DNA of 64,000 nt from assembly GCF_002197755.1 (NCBI RefSeq), contig NZ_NHOT01000003.1, forward strand, positions 620,001 through 684,000, given 5' to 3'. Position 1 is the first letter of the stretch. Every line of letters begins with the position of its first letter. Of this stretch, positions 15,296 to 24,577 are shown in pieces. The notes beneath the pieces were generated by a model. It made no database searches, had not been told where the DNA came from, and saw only the letters and a program-made list of their open reading frames with translations. The translations under genes and the position numbers were made by a program. The DNA comes from Pedobacter sp. AJM (GTDB lineage: Bacteria > Bacteroidota > Bacteroidia > Sphingobacteriales > Sphingobacteriaceae).

Positions 15296-17764
15296 CTATG
15301 CGATTTTAGCCTCTTTTCTTCTCCTGAAAATAGATAATAAGAAACCAATCACCATTACAATGGTACCTGCCCAGTATAAGTTGATAAATGGAAATTCAAT
15401 GGCTTTAAAAACTACCCAGTCCTTCGCCTGCTGAGGTTTTTCGAAAATTTGTAATTCTACCTTTTTCTCATCAGGTAAAACCTTAGAGAAGCGGAACTTA
15501 AGGTCTAATCCTTCTACTTTACGGGCAAAATCGAAAGTATTGTTCCCCTTGATTAAAAACATCGGTTCAGCGGTATAAATTTTTCCGGCTGAGTTAATTT
15601 CCAAAGGCAAACCTACGGCATAATCTCCTTGTGCCAATACCAGGTCTTTAGCCACTGGTTTGTTATTTAAAGCTTTTACAGTTACCACACCGCTAGAGGT
15701 ATGAATCGTATCACCCACGGCAACCTTTACAATTCGTGGTTCTTTATAATTTTCATCATCAGAATGACCTTCATGATCGCCATGATCGGCCTGTTTAATC
15801 GCCGCACTGGTGATGTGTGTATACACATCGTAAGTTAAATAATGCTTGGTATCAGGCGAAGCAATCAGCCCCATCTTTTCATTTTCTTGCACGTGCGGAT
15901 GCAAATTAAAATCTTCTTTAACTTTACCTGTTTCCTTATCGAGAACCTTAAAATTAAGGGTATAAATCGTATTCGGTGCTTCAGTGGTATCGCTAACATA
16001 TGTTACCGTATACTTGCCCATTTCTTTAGGCTCATTTTTATACAACATGATGTTTTCACCCGGCTTTTCAGTTTTTTCAAAATCCTTTACCGGGATAAAG
16101 TTATTGGCATTGATGGATAGCGGCTTATTGGTTGCCGCTGAAATCAATGCGCCCAGAATTAAAAATGCGAAACCGATGTGGGCTACGGCAGAACCGGCCA
16201 GTTTCACCTTACCTCCAAATGCCTGGTATAAGATCGCTGAATTAGACAACACCGCAAATAAACAACTGAAGGTAATCAGAATATACATGGTGTTGGTGTA
16301 GATATCTGCTACCCAAACCAAACCAGCAGTCAGTACCAATGAAAACAAAATAGCCGAAATCAGGCTACTGTAGAATTTACGCGGATCAGTCCGTTTGTAT
16401 TTTAAATATTGTGAAAAACCAGAAATTAAAGTGATCAATACGGCGAATGGTGCCTGCCACTGGTTATAGTATTTTACTGCATCAATGGGTGGTGAAAAGT
16501 TGGTTCCGAAAGCTTTATTAAATACCGGAACTGAAGTAGAAAAAATGATCTGGATACAGGCAACCGTAACCACTAAGGCACCAATAAACATCCAGAATTC
16601 TCTGGAATAGGTCTCTTCATCTTTAGTCGTGATCGGTAATTCTTTCCACCTCACGATAATAAGGGCTATCGCAATTACGGCAAATACCACATTATACAGA
16701 ATCAGGTGACCAAACATGCCCATATCTGTAAATGAGTGTACGGAGGTATCACCTAAAATACCACTTCTGGTTAAGAACGATGCATAAAGCACCAGCAAGA
16801 AACTTAAGAACACCAATGCAATGGCAGTGAAATAAGCATGACCGGTATTTTTATACGCGATCATTACGTGTACTGCACCAATTAGGGTTAACCATGGAAT
16901 TATAGAAGCATTTTCTACCGGATCCCAGGCCCAGAAACCACCAAAGTTTAAAGCTTCATAAGCCCAGAACGAACCCATGATGATACCCGTTCCCAAAATC
17001 ATGACAGCAAAAAGCGTCCATGGCATTGCAGGTTTAATCCATTCTTTATATCTCTTTTGCCAAAGGGCAGCAATACCATAAGCAAAAGGAACCACCATAC
17101 TTGCAAAACCTAAAAACAGCGTTGGCGGGTGAATCACCATCCAATAGTTTTGCAGCAATGGATTTAATCCTCTTCCATCGGTAATAAATTTTAAATAATT
17201 GGCAAAATTCTCCGGATTGGCAAAAACCACAGGAGCCATTGATTTCAAATCAAGGGAATCTCTTAACAGGATAAATGGCGAACTTCCGATCCGCTCACCT
17301 AAAATTTCGACACCCAACAGCATGGATGTTAGAAAAACTTGAGAAAATGCAACTACCGTCATAACCGGACGCTCCCAGGTTTTTGCTTTCCAAATCAGCA
17401 AAGCGCCTAAAAACGATTGCCAGAAAGCCCAAAGCCAGAAACTTCCTTCCTGACCTTCCCAAAAGGCAGATACAATATAATAAACGGGTAATTCTTTAGA
17501 TGAATGCCAATAAACGTAGCTGTATTCGTTATAGTGACCTAAAATCAGGTAAAACAATGTTGCACCAATACCGATGATACTGGCCCAATTGATGAGGAAA
17601 CCAATTCTACCTAAATTAAGCCATGAACGATCTGTTAGATTTTTATCACGGGTAGCAAAAAAATATGATATGGTTGAAAGTAATGATGCACTAAAAGCCA
17701 GCACAATAAAAAACTGTCCGATTTTACCCGGCAGCAGGTTCTCACCTACAAATTGAATATCCAT
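15296..17764 (-). CDS. ccmF: CcmF/CcsA-family cytochrome c heme lyase subunit
   Basis: The 822-residue integral membrane protein carries the tryptophan-rich heme-handling WWD motif FGGFWAWDPVENASIIPW (about 274-291) and the conserved NYWMVIHPPTLFLGF (206-220), with about 14 membrane helices, and periplasmic loops after 540. CcmF takes heme from CcmE and attaches it to the CxxCH motif of apocytochromes. A His-rich loop (HGDHEGHSDDE, about 658-668) is unusual and could bind metal. It follows ccmE by 5 bp and is followed by the DUF2520 gene after 3 bp. Confidence 0.93.
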   Translation of the reverse strand: MDIQFVGENLLPGKIGQFFIVLAFSASLLSTISYFFATRDKNLTDRSWLNLGRIGFLINWASIIGIGATLFYLILGHYNEYSYVYWHSSKELPVYYIVSAFWEGQEGSFWLWAFWQSFLGALLIWKAKTWERPVMTVVAFSQVFLTSMLLGVEILGERIGSSPFILLRDSLDLKSMAPVVFANPENFANYLKFITDGRGLNPLLQNYWMVIHPPTLFLGFASMVVPFAYGIAALWQKRYKEWIKPAMPWTLFAVMILGTGIIMGSFWAYEALNFGGFWAWDPVENASIIPWLTLIGAVHVMIAYKNTGHAYFTAIALVFLSFLLVLYASFLTRSGILGDTSVHSFTDMGMFGHLILYNVVFAVIAIALIIVRWKELPITTKDEETYSREFWMFIGALVVTVACIQIIFSTSVPVFNKAFGTNFSPPIDAVKYYNQWQAPFAVLITLISGFSQYLKYKRTDPRKFYSSLISAILFSLVLTAGLVWVADIYTNTMYILITFSCLFAVLSNSAILYQAFGGKVKLAGSAVAHIGFAFLILGALISAATNKPLSINANNFIPVKDFEKTEKPGENIMLYKNEPKEMGKYTVTYVSDTTEAPNTIYTLNFKVLDKETGKVKEDFNLHPHVQENEKMGLIASPDTKHYLTYDVYTHITSAAIKQADHGDHEGHSDDENYKEPRIVKVAVGDTIHTSSGVVTVKALNNKPVAKDLVLAQGDYAVGLPLEINSAGKIYTAEPMFLIKGNNTFDFARKVEGLDLKFRFSKVLPDEKKVELQIFEKPQQAKDWVVFKAIEFPFINLYWAGTIVMVIGFLLSIFRRRKEAKIA

Positions 17765-17769
17765 TAAAA

Positions 17770-18204
17770 TTAATTATATTTTTTTTCGCCGTACTTACCC
17801 ACTTCTTTAACCTTGCCATCCTGATTTATTTCGACCAGGTTATCATTATATTTAGATGGACACTTCATCAGAATTTTTGAAGCATAAAACTTATCGCCAT
17901 CCATTTTACCAATCAACACTAACTTTTCTGATTTTTCGAAATCCTGAGGCTTCGTACCATTGTAAACAACTTCTCTGATTTCACCTTTTTCATCTTTCAT
18001 GTGAAAAGCAAAATGATTGGCATCTTTAACGGCATCATAATACATCCCTTTGGATTTTTCCCAATAGCCCATTACATGTTCTTCTTTTTGAGAAGTAGCG
18101 GCCTCTTTAAAATTCGAGTAAGTATCCGTATTGGCATTTAAGCTAAAAAGAATCCCTACAGAAATTGCAATAGTAATTAATCCAATGATTGCACTTTTTT
18201 TCAT
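17770..18204 (-). CDS. ccmE: CcmE heme chaperone of the CxxxY type
   Basis: The 144-residue protein has an N-terminal membrane anchor (about 5-22) and an OB-fold domain like CcmE. Where classical CcmE has HxxxY (covalent heme-binding His), this one reads ILMKCPSKYND, that is Cys115-x3-Tyr119. CxxxY variants of CcmE are known from archaea and some bacteria (system I*). CcmE carries heme from CcmC to CcmF in the periplasm. It is directly upstream of ccmF. Confidence 0.9.
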   Translation of the reverse strand: MKKSAIIGLITIAISVGILFSLNANTDTYSNFKEAATSQKEEHVMGYWEKSKGMYYDAVKDANHFAFHMKDEKGEIREVVYNGTKPQDFEKSEKLVLIGKMDGDKFYASKILMKCPSKYNDNLVEINQDGKVKEVGKYGEKKYN

Positions 18205-18232
18205 GTTGTGTTATTGTAGTAAAAGCTGGCAA

Positions 18233-18240
18233 CAAAGATA
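18233..18240 (-). promoter_or_regulatory. TAnnTTTG -7 element of the ccmE-ccmF operon
   Basis: Minus-strand TATCTTTG with 28 nt to the ccmE ATG, a normal leader length compared with the very short ones elsewhere in the window. Confidence 0.45.
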
Positions 18241-18500
18241 GAAAAATAGCCATAGCGAACCTTCTTTTACCGTTTTCGTGTCGTTATATTGACAATTAAC
18301 TGATGATAGGATTAGATCATTAAAAATTTTAGAATTTATCAAATCAATGATGATTTTAATATGATATTTCTAAAATACTTGCGGTATGGGACAATTATCT
18401 ATAACATCAGATTAGATATGCATTAAATTCAGTTAAATGAGTATGTTTGACAATCAGATCATTGTTATTTTAATCGTGGAAATCCTAATTATCACCTCCT

Positions 18501-19181
18501 ATGAAACTCCGGCAACTTTATAAGCTTATTTTATTTATCCTATTCATTCCTGCATTAAGCTCCTGTTTTGAAATTGTAGAAGAAATAAACATGCGGAATG
18601 ATGGAACCGGCGATGTAACGCTGACCATTAACCTTAGCCAAAGTAAAACTAAAGTGGCTTCTGTGATGCTATTGGATAGCGTTCAGGGATATAAAGTTCC
18701 CAGCAAGCAAAAAATCCAGTCAGAACTGGCAGAAGCCGTTGCTTATCTCAAAAAATGTGATGGCATTTCAAATGTAAAGAGCAGCAGCGATTTTAATCAT
18801 TATATTGCCACCATTGGCTTTACCTTTAAAGATGTATCTAACATCAATAATATCACTAAAAACATCCTGGCCAAACAAAAAATAAAAGCCACCAACACCT
18901 CTTCCTACAGTTTCAATAAAGCTACCAAAGTATTTTCGAGGAAATACCAGCCCGTAGCCAATGCAAAGTCTGAATTCAACAAACTTAAAAATCAGGATAA
19001 AGCCGTTTTCAACGGTGCCACCTACACCAGTATCTATCGTTTTGAATCTCCTGTAACAAATGTGACCAATCCGGCATCAAACCTGTCAAAATCAAAAAAG
19101 GCGGTAATGCTAAAAAGTAATATCATGAATTTAATCAACGGAAAAGTTAACGTTTCCAATCAAATACAACTCCTAAAATAA
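18501..19181 (+). CDS. Unrecognised lipoprotein upstream of DUF4836 gene
   Basis: The 226-residue product has a lipoprotein signal (residues 1-21) with lipobox ALSSC, followed by FEIVEEINMRNDGTGDVTLTINLSQSKTK. The DGTG-type beta start resembles small outer-membrane lipoproteins of Bacteroidota, but I do not recognise the family. It is followed after 88 bp by a DUF4836 gene and probably shares its operon. About 295 bp upstream contain only A+T-rich DNA. Confidence 0.75.
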   Translation: MKLRQLYKLILFILFIPALSSCFEIVEEINMRNDGTGDVTLTINLSQSKTKVASVMLLDSVQGYKVPSKQKIQSELAEAVAYLKKCDGISNVKSSSDFNHYIATIGFTFKDVSNINNITKNILAKQKIKATNTSSYSFNKATKVFSRKYQPVANAKSEFNKLKNQDKAVFNGATYTSIYRFESPVTNVTNPASNLSKSKKAVMLKSNIMNLINGKVNVSNQIQLLK

Positions 19182-19269
19182 CCTAAGATTACAATGATCA
19201 CGAAATCGTATTCAGAAGAAAGTACACGATCATAACCAGCTACCCACCTTTGAAAACAAATTTATAAAA

Positions 19270-21267
19270 ATGAAAAAACTTCTCGTTGCACTCTCCTTTC
19301 TATTCTTTTCCAGTTTGACCTATGCTCAGGATTTGGTAAAGAAAATCCCTAAAAATGCCTTTACTGTGGCTACCATAAAAGGTGATAATGTATTTAAACT
19401 CATGTTTGTGAAAGATTTTAATGAATCTTTTGTCGGTAAAAAATTATTAACAGAGACCTCAAAATCCCTGGATAAAAATTTCAGCAGCATAGAAGACTTT
19501 GGGATTAACCTGGAGAAAAATATGTATTATTTTAATCAGCTGAGCGACAGTATCACTTATAACTGCTTCCTGATTCCGCTTAAAGATGCTTCAAAATTTG
19601 AAAACCTCATCACCGACAAAGACAAAAAATTAAAGGTTGAGGGCGAAATCAGAACAATGTTTCTGCCTGACAGCACCAGCTTGATTAAATGGAACAATAC
19701 CATGATGTACTATGTTACGGGTAGCATTAAAAGTTCTTTCTTTGCTGATTCTCTGAAGTCTGCAAAATACGGCATTAAAGATATCCGCTATCAAAGCGAT
19801 GATGTGCTTACAGATAGTGCCACAGTTGCGGTAGATTCTACCTATGCGGCAGAGCCAATGGTTGAAACAGAAATTGCGCCACCTGTTCTACCGAAGAAAA
19901 ATCACAAAACAACGGGTAAGAAAAAACCGGTGACCAAGAAAAAAACGGGGAAAAGGAAAAAGTCCGGCAAAATTAAAAAAGCGCCAGAGGCTGAAGAAGT
20001 GAAAATGCTGGAAACTACTGACGATGCTGCTACGGATGCTGCAGGATCAGTAAGTGATTCGGACCAGTATGATAACTACCAAAAAGAAAAAGTTGAACAA
20101 GATGCAAAAATAAAAGCACTGACCTATATGTGGATCAGCGAACAGGCAGATAAAATCTTCAGTACCAATTACGAATCAATTGAAAGCAATAAATCTTACA
20201 GTGCCAGTCTGGATAAAAATGCCATTGCAGAAGTTTGGATTTCAAGCTTGCAGGATGTTTATAATTCCATCTCCCCTGAATTTGGCCGCTACGGAAAAGC
20301 AGGAATAATGAAGGGTTACGGAAGTTTAACCTCGAAATTATTTATGGATAAAAAAAGTTTCCGCATTTCTACGGGTCTGGAATTGGCAAAAGAACAGGCC
20401 GATTCATATAAAAAAGTCATGAACCGGAAATTGAATAAAAAATTCCTGAAATATGTTGACAGTGAAAAGGCAATTGGCTTTATGGGATATGCCATTGATA
20501 CGAAGGCTTATTTGGAGGAATTACCTAAATTGATGCAGCAAACCTATGGTTCATTTTTAGGCAGCAATAAAATGGATGAAGAAATTGCTTTGGGTTCAGA
20601 GTTATTTTCACTCCTGCTGGATGAAGAGGCTGTAAGCAAAGTAGTAAAAGGCGATGCCTTATTTATCATCAATGGTTTAAACAGCCGTGATGTGAGTTAT
20701 ACCACATATGATTATGACGAAGACTATAATCAAACAGAGGTAACTAAAACCAAAAAAGAAACCCTTCCCGACTTCCTTTTTATGTTCTCATCAGAAGACC
20801 AGCGTTTAATGAATAAGCTCATTAAATACGGAATAAATAAAAACAAGGTTAGTGTAAGCAATAATATCTATAAGATTGAAGAAAAGAAAAGTCCGATAGA
20901 TATTTACTTCATGATTAAGGATGGCATTGTATTTTTTGGAAATTCATTACCAGAAATGCAAAGCATTAGCAACAATACATTTAATGCGAGAATTAATAAA
21001 GCACATCAAAAACTATTGAGCCAGAACAATTTTAGTTTCTTATTTAATGCAAAAAACCTGGTAGGTAAAGTGCCGAACGAAGAAATAGGTGGCGAAGAAA
21101 CAGCAAAAAAGTTTAACGAAACACTGGGCAAAATGGGTAATGTGTACATGAAATCAAATCCAATTAAGGGTAACCTGGTTTCTGCAGACATCAGTGCAGA
21201 AATTCCTAACGGGCATGAAAATGCATTGAAATATTTGTTTACTTTAATTGAAAATGCATCGAAATAA
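19270..21267 (+). CDS. DUF4836 family secreted protein
   Basis: A 665-residue protein with a signal peptide (MKKLLVALSFLFFSSLTYAQ) and the DUF4836 opening KKIPKNAFTVATIKGDNVFKLM. A Lys/Pro-rich insertion with many KKK runs (about 211-245) separates two halves, followed by an acidic stretch. The rest shows repeated motif-like segments of DUF4836, including LFIINGLNSRDVSYTTYDYDED. The function is unknown; proteins of this family are typically anchored in or near the outer membrane. The next gene encodes a shorter relative. Confidence 0.85.
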   Translation: MKKLLVALSFLFFSSLTYAQDLVKKIPKNAFTVATIKGDNVFKLMFVKDFNESFVGKKLLTETSKSLDKNFSSIEDFGINLEKNMYYFNQLSDSITYNCFLIPLKDASKFENLITDKDKKLKVEGEIRTMFLPDSTSLIKWNNTMMYYVTGSIKSSFFADSLKSAKYGIKDIRYQSDDVLTDSATVAVDSTYAAEPMVETEIAPPVLPKKNHKTTGKKKPVTKKKTGKRKKSGKIKKAPEAEEVKMLETTDDAATDAAGSVSDSDQYDNYQKEKVEQDAKIKALTYMWISEQADKIFSTNYESIESNKSYSASLDKNAIAEVWISSLQDVYNSISPEFGRYGKAGIMKGYGSLTSKLFMDKKSFRISTGLELAKEQADSYKKVMNRKLNKKFLKYVDSEKAIGFMGYAIDTKAYLEELPKLMQQTYGSFLGSNKMDEEIALGSELFSLLLDEEAVSKVVKGDALFIINGLNSRDVSYTTYDYDEDYNQTEVTKTKKETLPDFLFMFSSEDQRLMNKLIKYGINKNKVSVSNNIYKIEEKKSPIDIYFMIKDGIVFFGNSLPEMQSISNNTFNARINKAHQKLLSQNNFSFLFNAKNLVGKVPNEEIGGEETAKKFNETLGKMGNVYMKSNPIKGNLVSADISAEIPNGHENALKYLFTLIENASK

Positions 21268-21284
21268 CATTTGTTAAGAAAACA

Positions 21285-21308
21285 CAGAAGCCACGGAAAG
21301 TGCTTCTG
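21285..21308 (+). terminator. Possible weak terminator after the DUF4836 gene
   Basis: CAGAAGC (21285-21291) pairs with GCTTCTG (21302-21308) around a 10-nt loop. No U-tract is evident. Confidence 0.35.
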
Positions 21309-21349
21309 CGCTTTCATGATTCCGTAGCAAGATCATTTTGAAATAAATT

Positions 21350-22690
21350 ATGAAGAAATTTTTTAAAACAATAGCAGTGATCATCCTATCACTGCTTATT
21401 TTTTTTGTGGGGATCTTTAAATACAGGCAATATCATGCCAATCAGATTGCTGTTCCGAAAGCGGCTACTGCAGTAATTAAGCTTAGTATCGATGAAATAT
21501 ATAAAAGTCTGGCGCTGAATATGCTTTTCAATCCGGACTATTATTTAAAATCTGATCCTGATAAAAAAACTGACAGCATTACCGGAGACTTTCGCCATGG
21601 CTTAAAAATCCCGGCGAGTGTATATTTTTATACCATGAAAAATCAGCCGGAAACGGCACTGTTTTCCCGATTTGAAATTAAGCAACTCCGCAATTTTCAA
21701 ACATTTATTCATAACAAGTTTGGGTTTAAAATCCTCAAGAAACAAAATGAAATTACCTTTGCTGGATCAGGAAATGTGTTTTTTTGCTACGATGCGAACC
21801 ATGTTGCTGTTGTTGTATCTGGTGAAGCCAGAAATTTTGATGCAGTACTCCTGGATATTTTGAAAGCAAAAAACTTTCAACAAATTGGTGTGGGTAAATT
21901 TAAATCCATAAAAGAATCAACCCGTCACATCGCCTATTCTGATGCTAAAAATGATGTTACAATCGACTTCAATAGTGGGGAAATAAATATCTCTGCTGAT
22001 TTTGCTAATCATTCTATTATTCCGGCAGTTAAACCCTTTCATCGGAAGTTTAATCAGGAAAGTACAGCAAGTGCCTGGCTCAATGCTGATTTTGCTAAAT
22101 TACCAAATAAAAAAATTCAACTAAAAAGCAGCACTTTAGATCGTGATAGCTTGTTGAAATATTATAAAGGTTATCTGGATTTTGAATGGACCAATACCAC
22201 CACACAAACTGATTCTATTGTTACGTATGAATACAATGATGACTTTGAAAAAACGGCTAAAGTAACCTTACAGAAACGTAGCGTACCAAACCTGATGCTT
22301 AATATTAAAGCTGATCGAAATCTATTGATTAATTATCTTAATGAAAAACAGGTGATTAATCTCGATAGTGGAACAATACGCAATACAGTATTTCCACTTT
22401 ATAAAGTTTTTCTGGGTGGCCATCAAAATCAGCTTCAGCTAACGACTCAAAAAAAGAATAAAGCAGATAATATGCTAATCCCCTCGAATGCGTTCTTTTC
22501 ACTAAATGTTGATTTAGTGAAAATCAATCAATCAATGCGTATTCCAGGTTTAACACAACACTTGAAACTCCTGAAATACATGGATATAAAAGGAAGGTCA
22601 ATGCATGACAGGCAGATCAGGCTGGATGGAAAAATCACTTTCGTGAATGATCAAGTGAATGCTTTGTATCAGATTGTCAAAGATTTTTAA
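21350..22690 (+). CDS. Membrane-anchored DUF4836-like protein
   Basis: A 446-residue product with an uncleaved or signal-type N-terminal helix (about 7-23, TIAVIILSLLIFFVGIFKY) and a large extracytoplasmic part. Its opening (AVPKAATAVIKLSIDEIYKSLALNML) follows the same P-x-x-A-x-x-V-x-x-I pattern as the upstream DUF4836 protein, and the position of similar repeated segments suggests a divergent paralogue. I assign no function. It lies 82 bp after the DUF4836 gene and 64 bp before the antiporter. Confidence 0.6.
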   Translation: MKKFFKTIAVIILSLLIFFVGIFKYRQYHANQIAVPKAATAVIKLSIDEIYKSLALNMLFNPDYYLKSDPDKKTDSITGDFRHGLKIPASVYFYTMKNQPETALFSRFEIKQLRNFQTFIHNKFGFKILKKQNEITFAGSGNVFFCYDANHVAVVVSGEARNFDAVLLDILKAKNFQQIGVGKFKSIKESTRHIAYSDAKNDVTIDFNSGEINISADFANHSIIPAVKPFHRKFNQESTASAWLNADFAKLPNKKIQLKSSTLDRDSLLKYYKGYLDFEWTNTTTQTDSIVTYEYNDDFEKTAKVTLQKRSVPNLMLNIKADRNLLINYLNEKQVINLDSGTIRNTVFPLYKVFLGGHQNQLQLTTQKKNKADNMLIPSNAFFSLNVDLVKINQSMRIPGLTQHLKLLKYMDIKGRSMHDRQIRLDGKITFVNDQVNALYQIVKDF

Positions 22691-22754
22691 TCTGCCTGCT
22701 GCTTTTAGTTTCAAATTCTGATATATTTAGGGATATAGATTTACATCTCATTAA

Positions 22755-24359
22755 ATGCTACACGATAATTTAATTCTCATTCTGGTTTTATTGCTTGGCG
22801 TAACCCTTCTGGTAATGATGGGGCAAAAGCTTAAAATTTCTTATCCCATTTTTTTAGTGGTGGCCGGTTTATTTATTGGCTTTATTCCAGGTATGCCACA
22901 TATCAAAATAGATCCTGATCTTGTTTTTCTGTTGTTTTTACCACCACTATTATACGAAGCTGCCTGGTTTACCTCCTGGAAGGCTTTCTGGGAATATAAA
23001 GGCGCCATTTTTCTGATGGCGGTAGGGCTGGTATTTATCACTTCAGTAGCGGTAGCTTATGCATCTGTTGCCTTCATACCAGGCTTTACACTGGCACTTG
23101 GCTTTTTACTGGGTGGAATTGTATCTCCACCTGATGCTGTTGCCGCAGCAGCTGTACTTAAAGAAATGAAACTTCCTAAAACTGTTACGGCACTTTTAGA
23201 GGGCGAAAGTCTGGTAAATGATGCATCCAGTTTAATCGTATTCAAATTTGCACTGGCTACAGTAACTACCGGAACTTTCATTTTACAGGATGCAGCCGTA
23301 AATTTTATTTCTGTTGCAGGGTTAGGTATTATAATTGGTTTAGCCATAGGCGGTATATTTTACGCCATTCACCGCTGGCTGCCCACTACAGAAAACATCG
23401 ATACCGTTCTGACCTTGCTTACGCCTTACTTTATGTACATCGTTGCGGAACATTTTGAAGCTTCAGGCGTCATGGCTGTGGTTTCAGGAGGCCTGCTACT
23501 TTCCAGTCAGTCACACTTAATCCTCACCTCAAACTCCAGAATTAAAACGGTTTCGGTTTGGTCAGCCCTGATTTTTTTACTGAATGGCGTGGTATTTATC
23601 CTGATTGGCTTGGCATTACCTGATATTGTAGCAGGCTTAGGTCCGGATTATCCCATTGCAAGGGCAATTGGTTATGGCATTGGCATTAGTATACTGGCAC
23701 TTGTGGTTCGTTTCATCTGGCTTTTTTCCACCGCAAGAATTACCAGTTTTTTTAATAAAAGAACACGGGTACGTTATCAGGATTTAACCTGGCATTCCTC
23801 AATGGTCATTGTTTATGCGGGCATGAGAGGAGTGGTATCGTTGGCTGCTGCGCTTTCCATTCCGGTCATGATTGCTGATCAGACGGCCTTTCCGTTGAGG
23901 AATTTGATTTTATTTATCACTTTCGTAGTGATCTTTTTTACACTGGTGGTTCAGGGCTTAACACTTCCGCTTTTTATTAAACTGTTAAACATACCTGAAC
24001 CAAAGCATAAGCTTTCTGAGCAGGAACAAATCAGCCAGATTAAGCTGAGGTTGATTGATCTTTCACTGGAAAAGTTAGTGGCTGATTACCAGTATCAATG
24101 TACCCACAATGAACTGATGGTGAATCTGAAGGCTGAATTGCAGCATTCTTTAAATGAGAAAAAAGATACACTTCAGGCTTATAAAAAAGGTGAAATTAAC
24201 AAGCATGATTTAAAGGCCTATAATGAAATTGTAATTGCATTAATTCAGGTTCAGCGTGACGAACTGCACCATTTAAAGCGCAATAAAAATTATGATGATG
24301 ACATTATCAGAAAAGAAGAATGGCGGTTGGATCTGGAAGAATTAAGCATTACTTCTTAG
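22755..24359 (+). CDS. CPA1-family Na+/H+ antiporter
   Basis: The 534-residue protein has 12 to 13 hydrophobic helices with CPA1 signatures: PPLLYEAAW (helix 3), GGIVSPPDAVAAAAVL (the ND/DD-type ion site region), and EGESLVNDASSLIVF (containing the Asn-Asp pair), then GMRGVVSLAAAL in the late helices. It exchanges protons for Na+ (or K+) across the inner membrane. A cytoplasmic coiled tail (about 420-534) is rich in charged residues. It is convergent with gdhA and shares a bidirectional terminator. Confidence 0.93.
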   Translation: MLHDNLILILVLLLGVTLLVMMGQKLKISYPIFLVVAGLFIGFIPGMPHIKIDPDLVFLLFLPPLLYEAAWFTSWKAFWEYKGAIFLMAVGLVFITSVAVAYASVAFIPGFTLALGFLLGGIVSPPDAVAAAAVLKEMKLPKTVTALLEGESLVNDASSLIVFKFALATVTTGTFILQDAAVNFISVAGLGIIIGLAIGGIFYAIHRWLPTTENIDTVLTLLTPYFMYIVAEHFEASGVMAVVSGGLLLSSQSHLILTSNSRIKTVSVWSALIFLLNGVVFILIGLALPDIVAGLGPDYPIARAIGYGIGISILALVVRFIWLFSTARITSFFNKRTRVRYQDLTWHSSMVIVYAGMRGVVSLAAALSIPVMIADQTAFPLRNLILFITFVVIFFTLVVQGLTLPLFIKLLNIPEPKHKLSEQEQISQIKLRLIDLSLEKLVADYQYQCTHNELMVNLKAELQHSLNEKKDTLQAYKKGEINKHDLKAYNEIVIALIQVQRDELHHLKRNKNYDDDIIRKEEWRLDLEELSITS

Positions 24360-24519
24360 TTGGTTTGATCAGGCAACATCTGCTATACCATTGGCTAAAC
24401 AAAATTGATGTATCTCAACCAGATTGCGGTAGATGCCGGTTTTTTTCTATCCTGAAAAGCAAAAAATGGAGGACTAACTCTTGTCCAAAATTACTCAGAA
24501 CCATACCCTTCCAACACAA

Positions 24520-24552
24520 AAAATCCTTGCAAGTATCATTTGCAAGGATTTT
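24520..24552. terminator. Bidirectional terminator between the antiporter gene and gdhA
   Basis: AAAATCCTTGCAA (24520-24532) is perfectly complementary to 24540-24552 around a 7-nt loop. A/T runs on both sides can serve both strands. Confidence 0.85.
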
Positions 24553-24577
24553 CGTTTAAGCTTTAACTTTCAACTCC

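Noticed and set aside
18205..18500. 296-bp gap between ccmE and the lipoprotein gene as a possible hidden gene or riboswitch
   Set aside because: Only A+T-rich DNA and a -7 element for ccmE are visible; no open frame or conserved stem was recognised.
24360..24577. Plus-strand frame downstream of the antiporter
   Set aside because: It runs through the bidirectional terminator and has no protein-like features.
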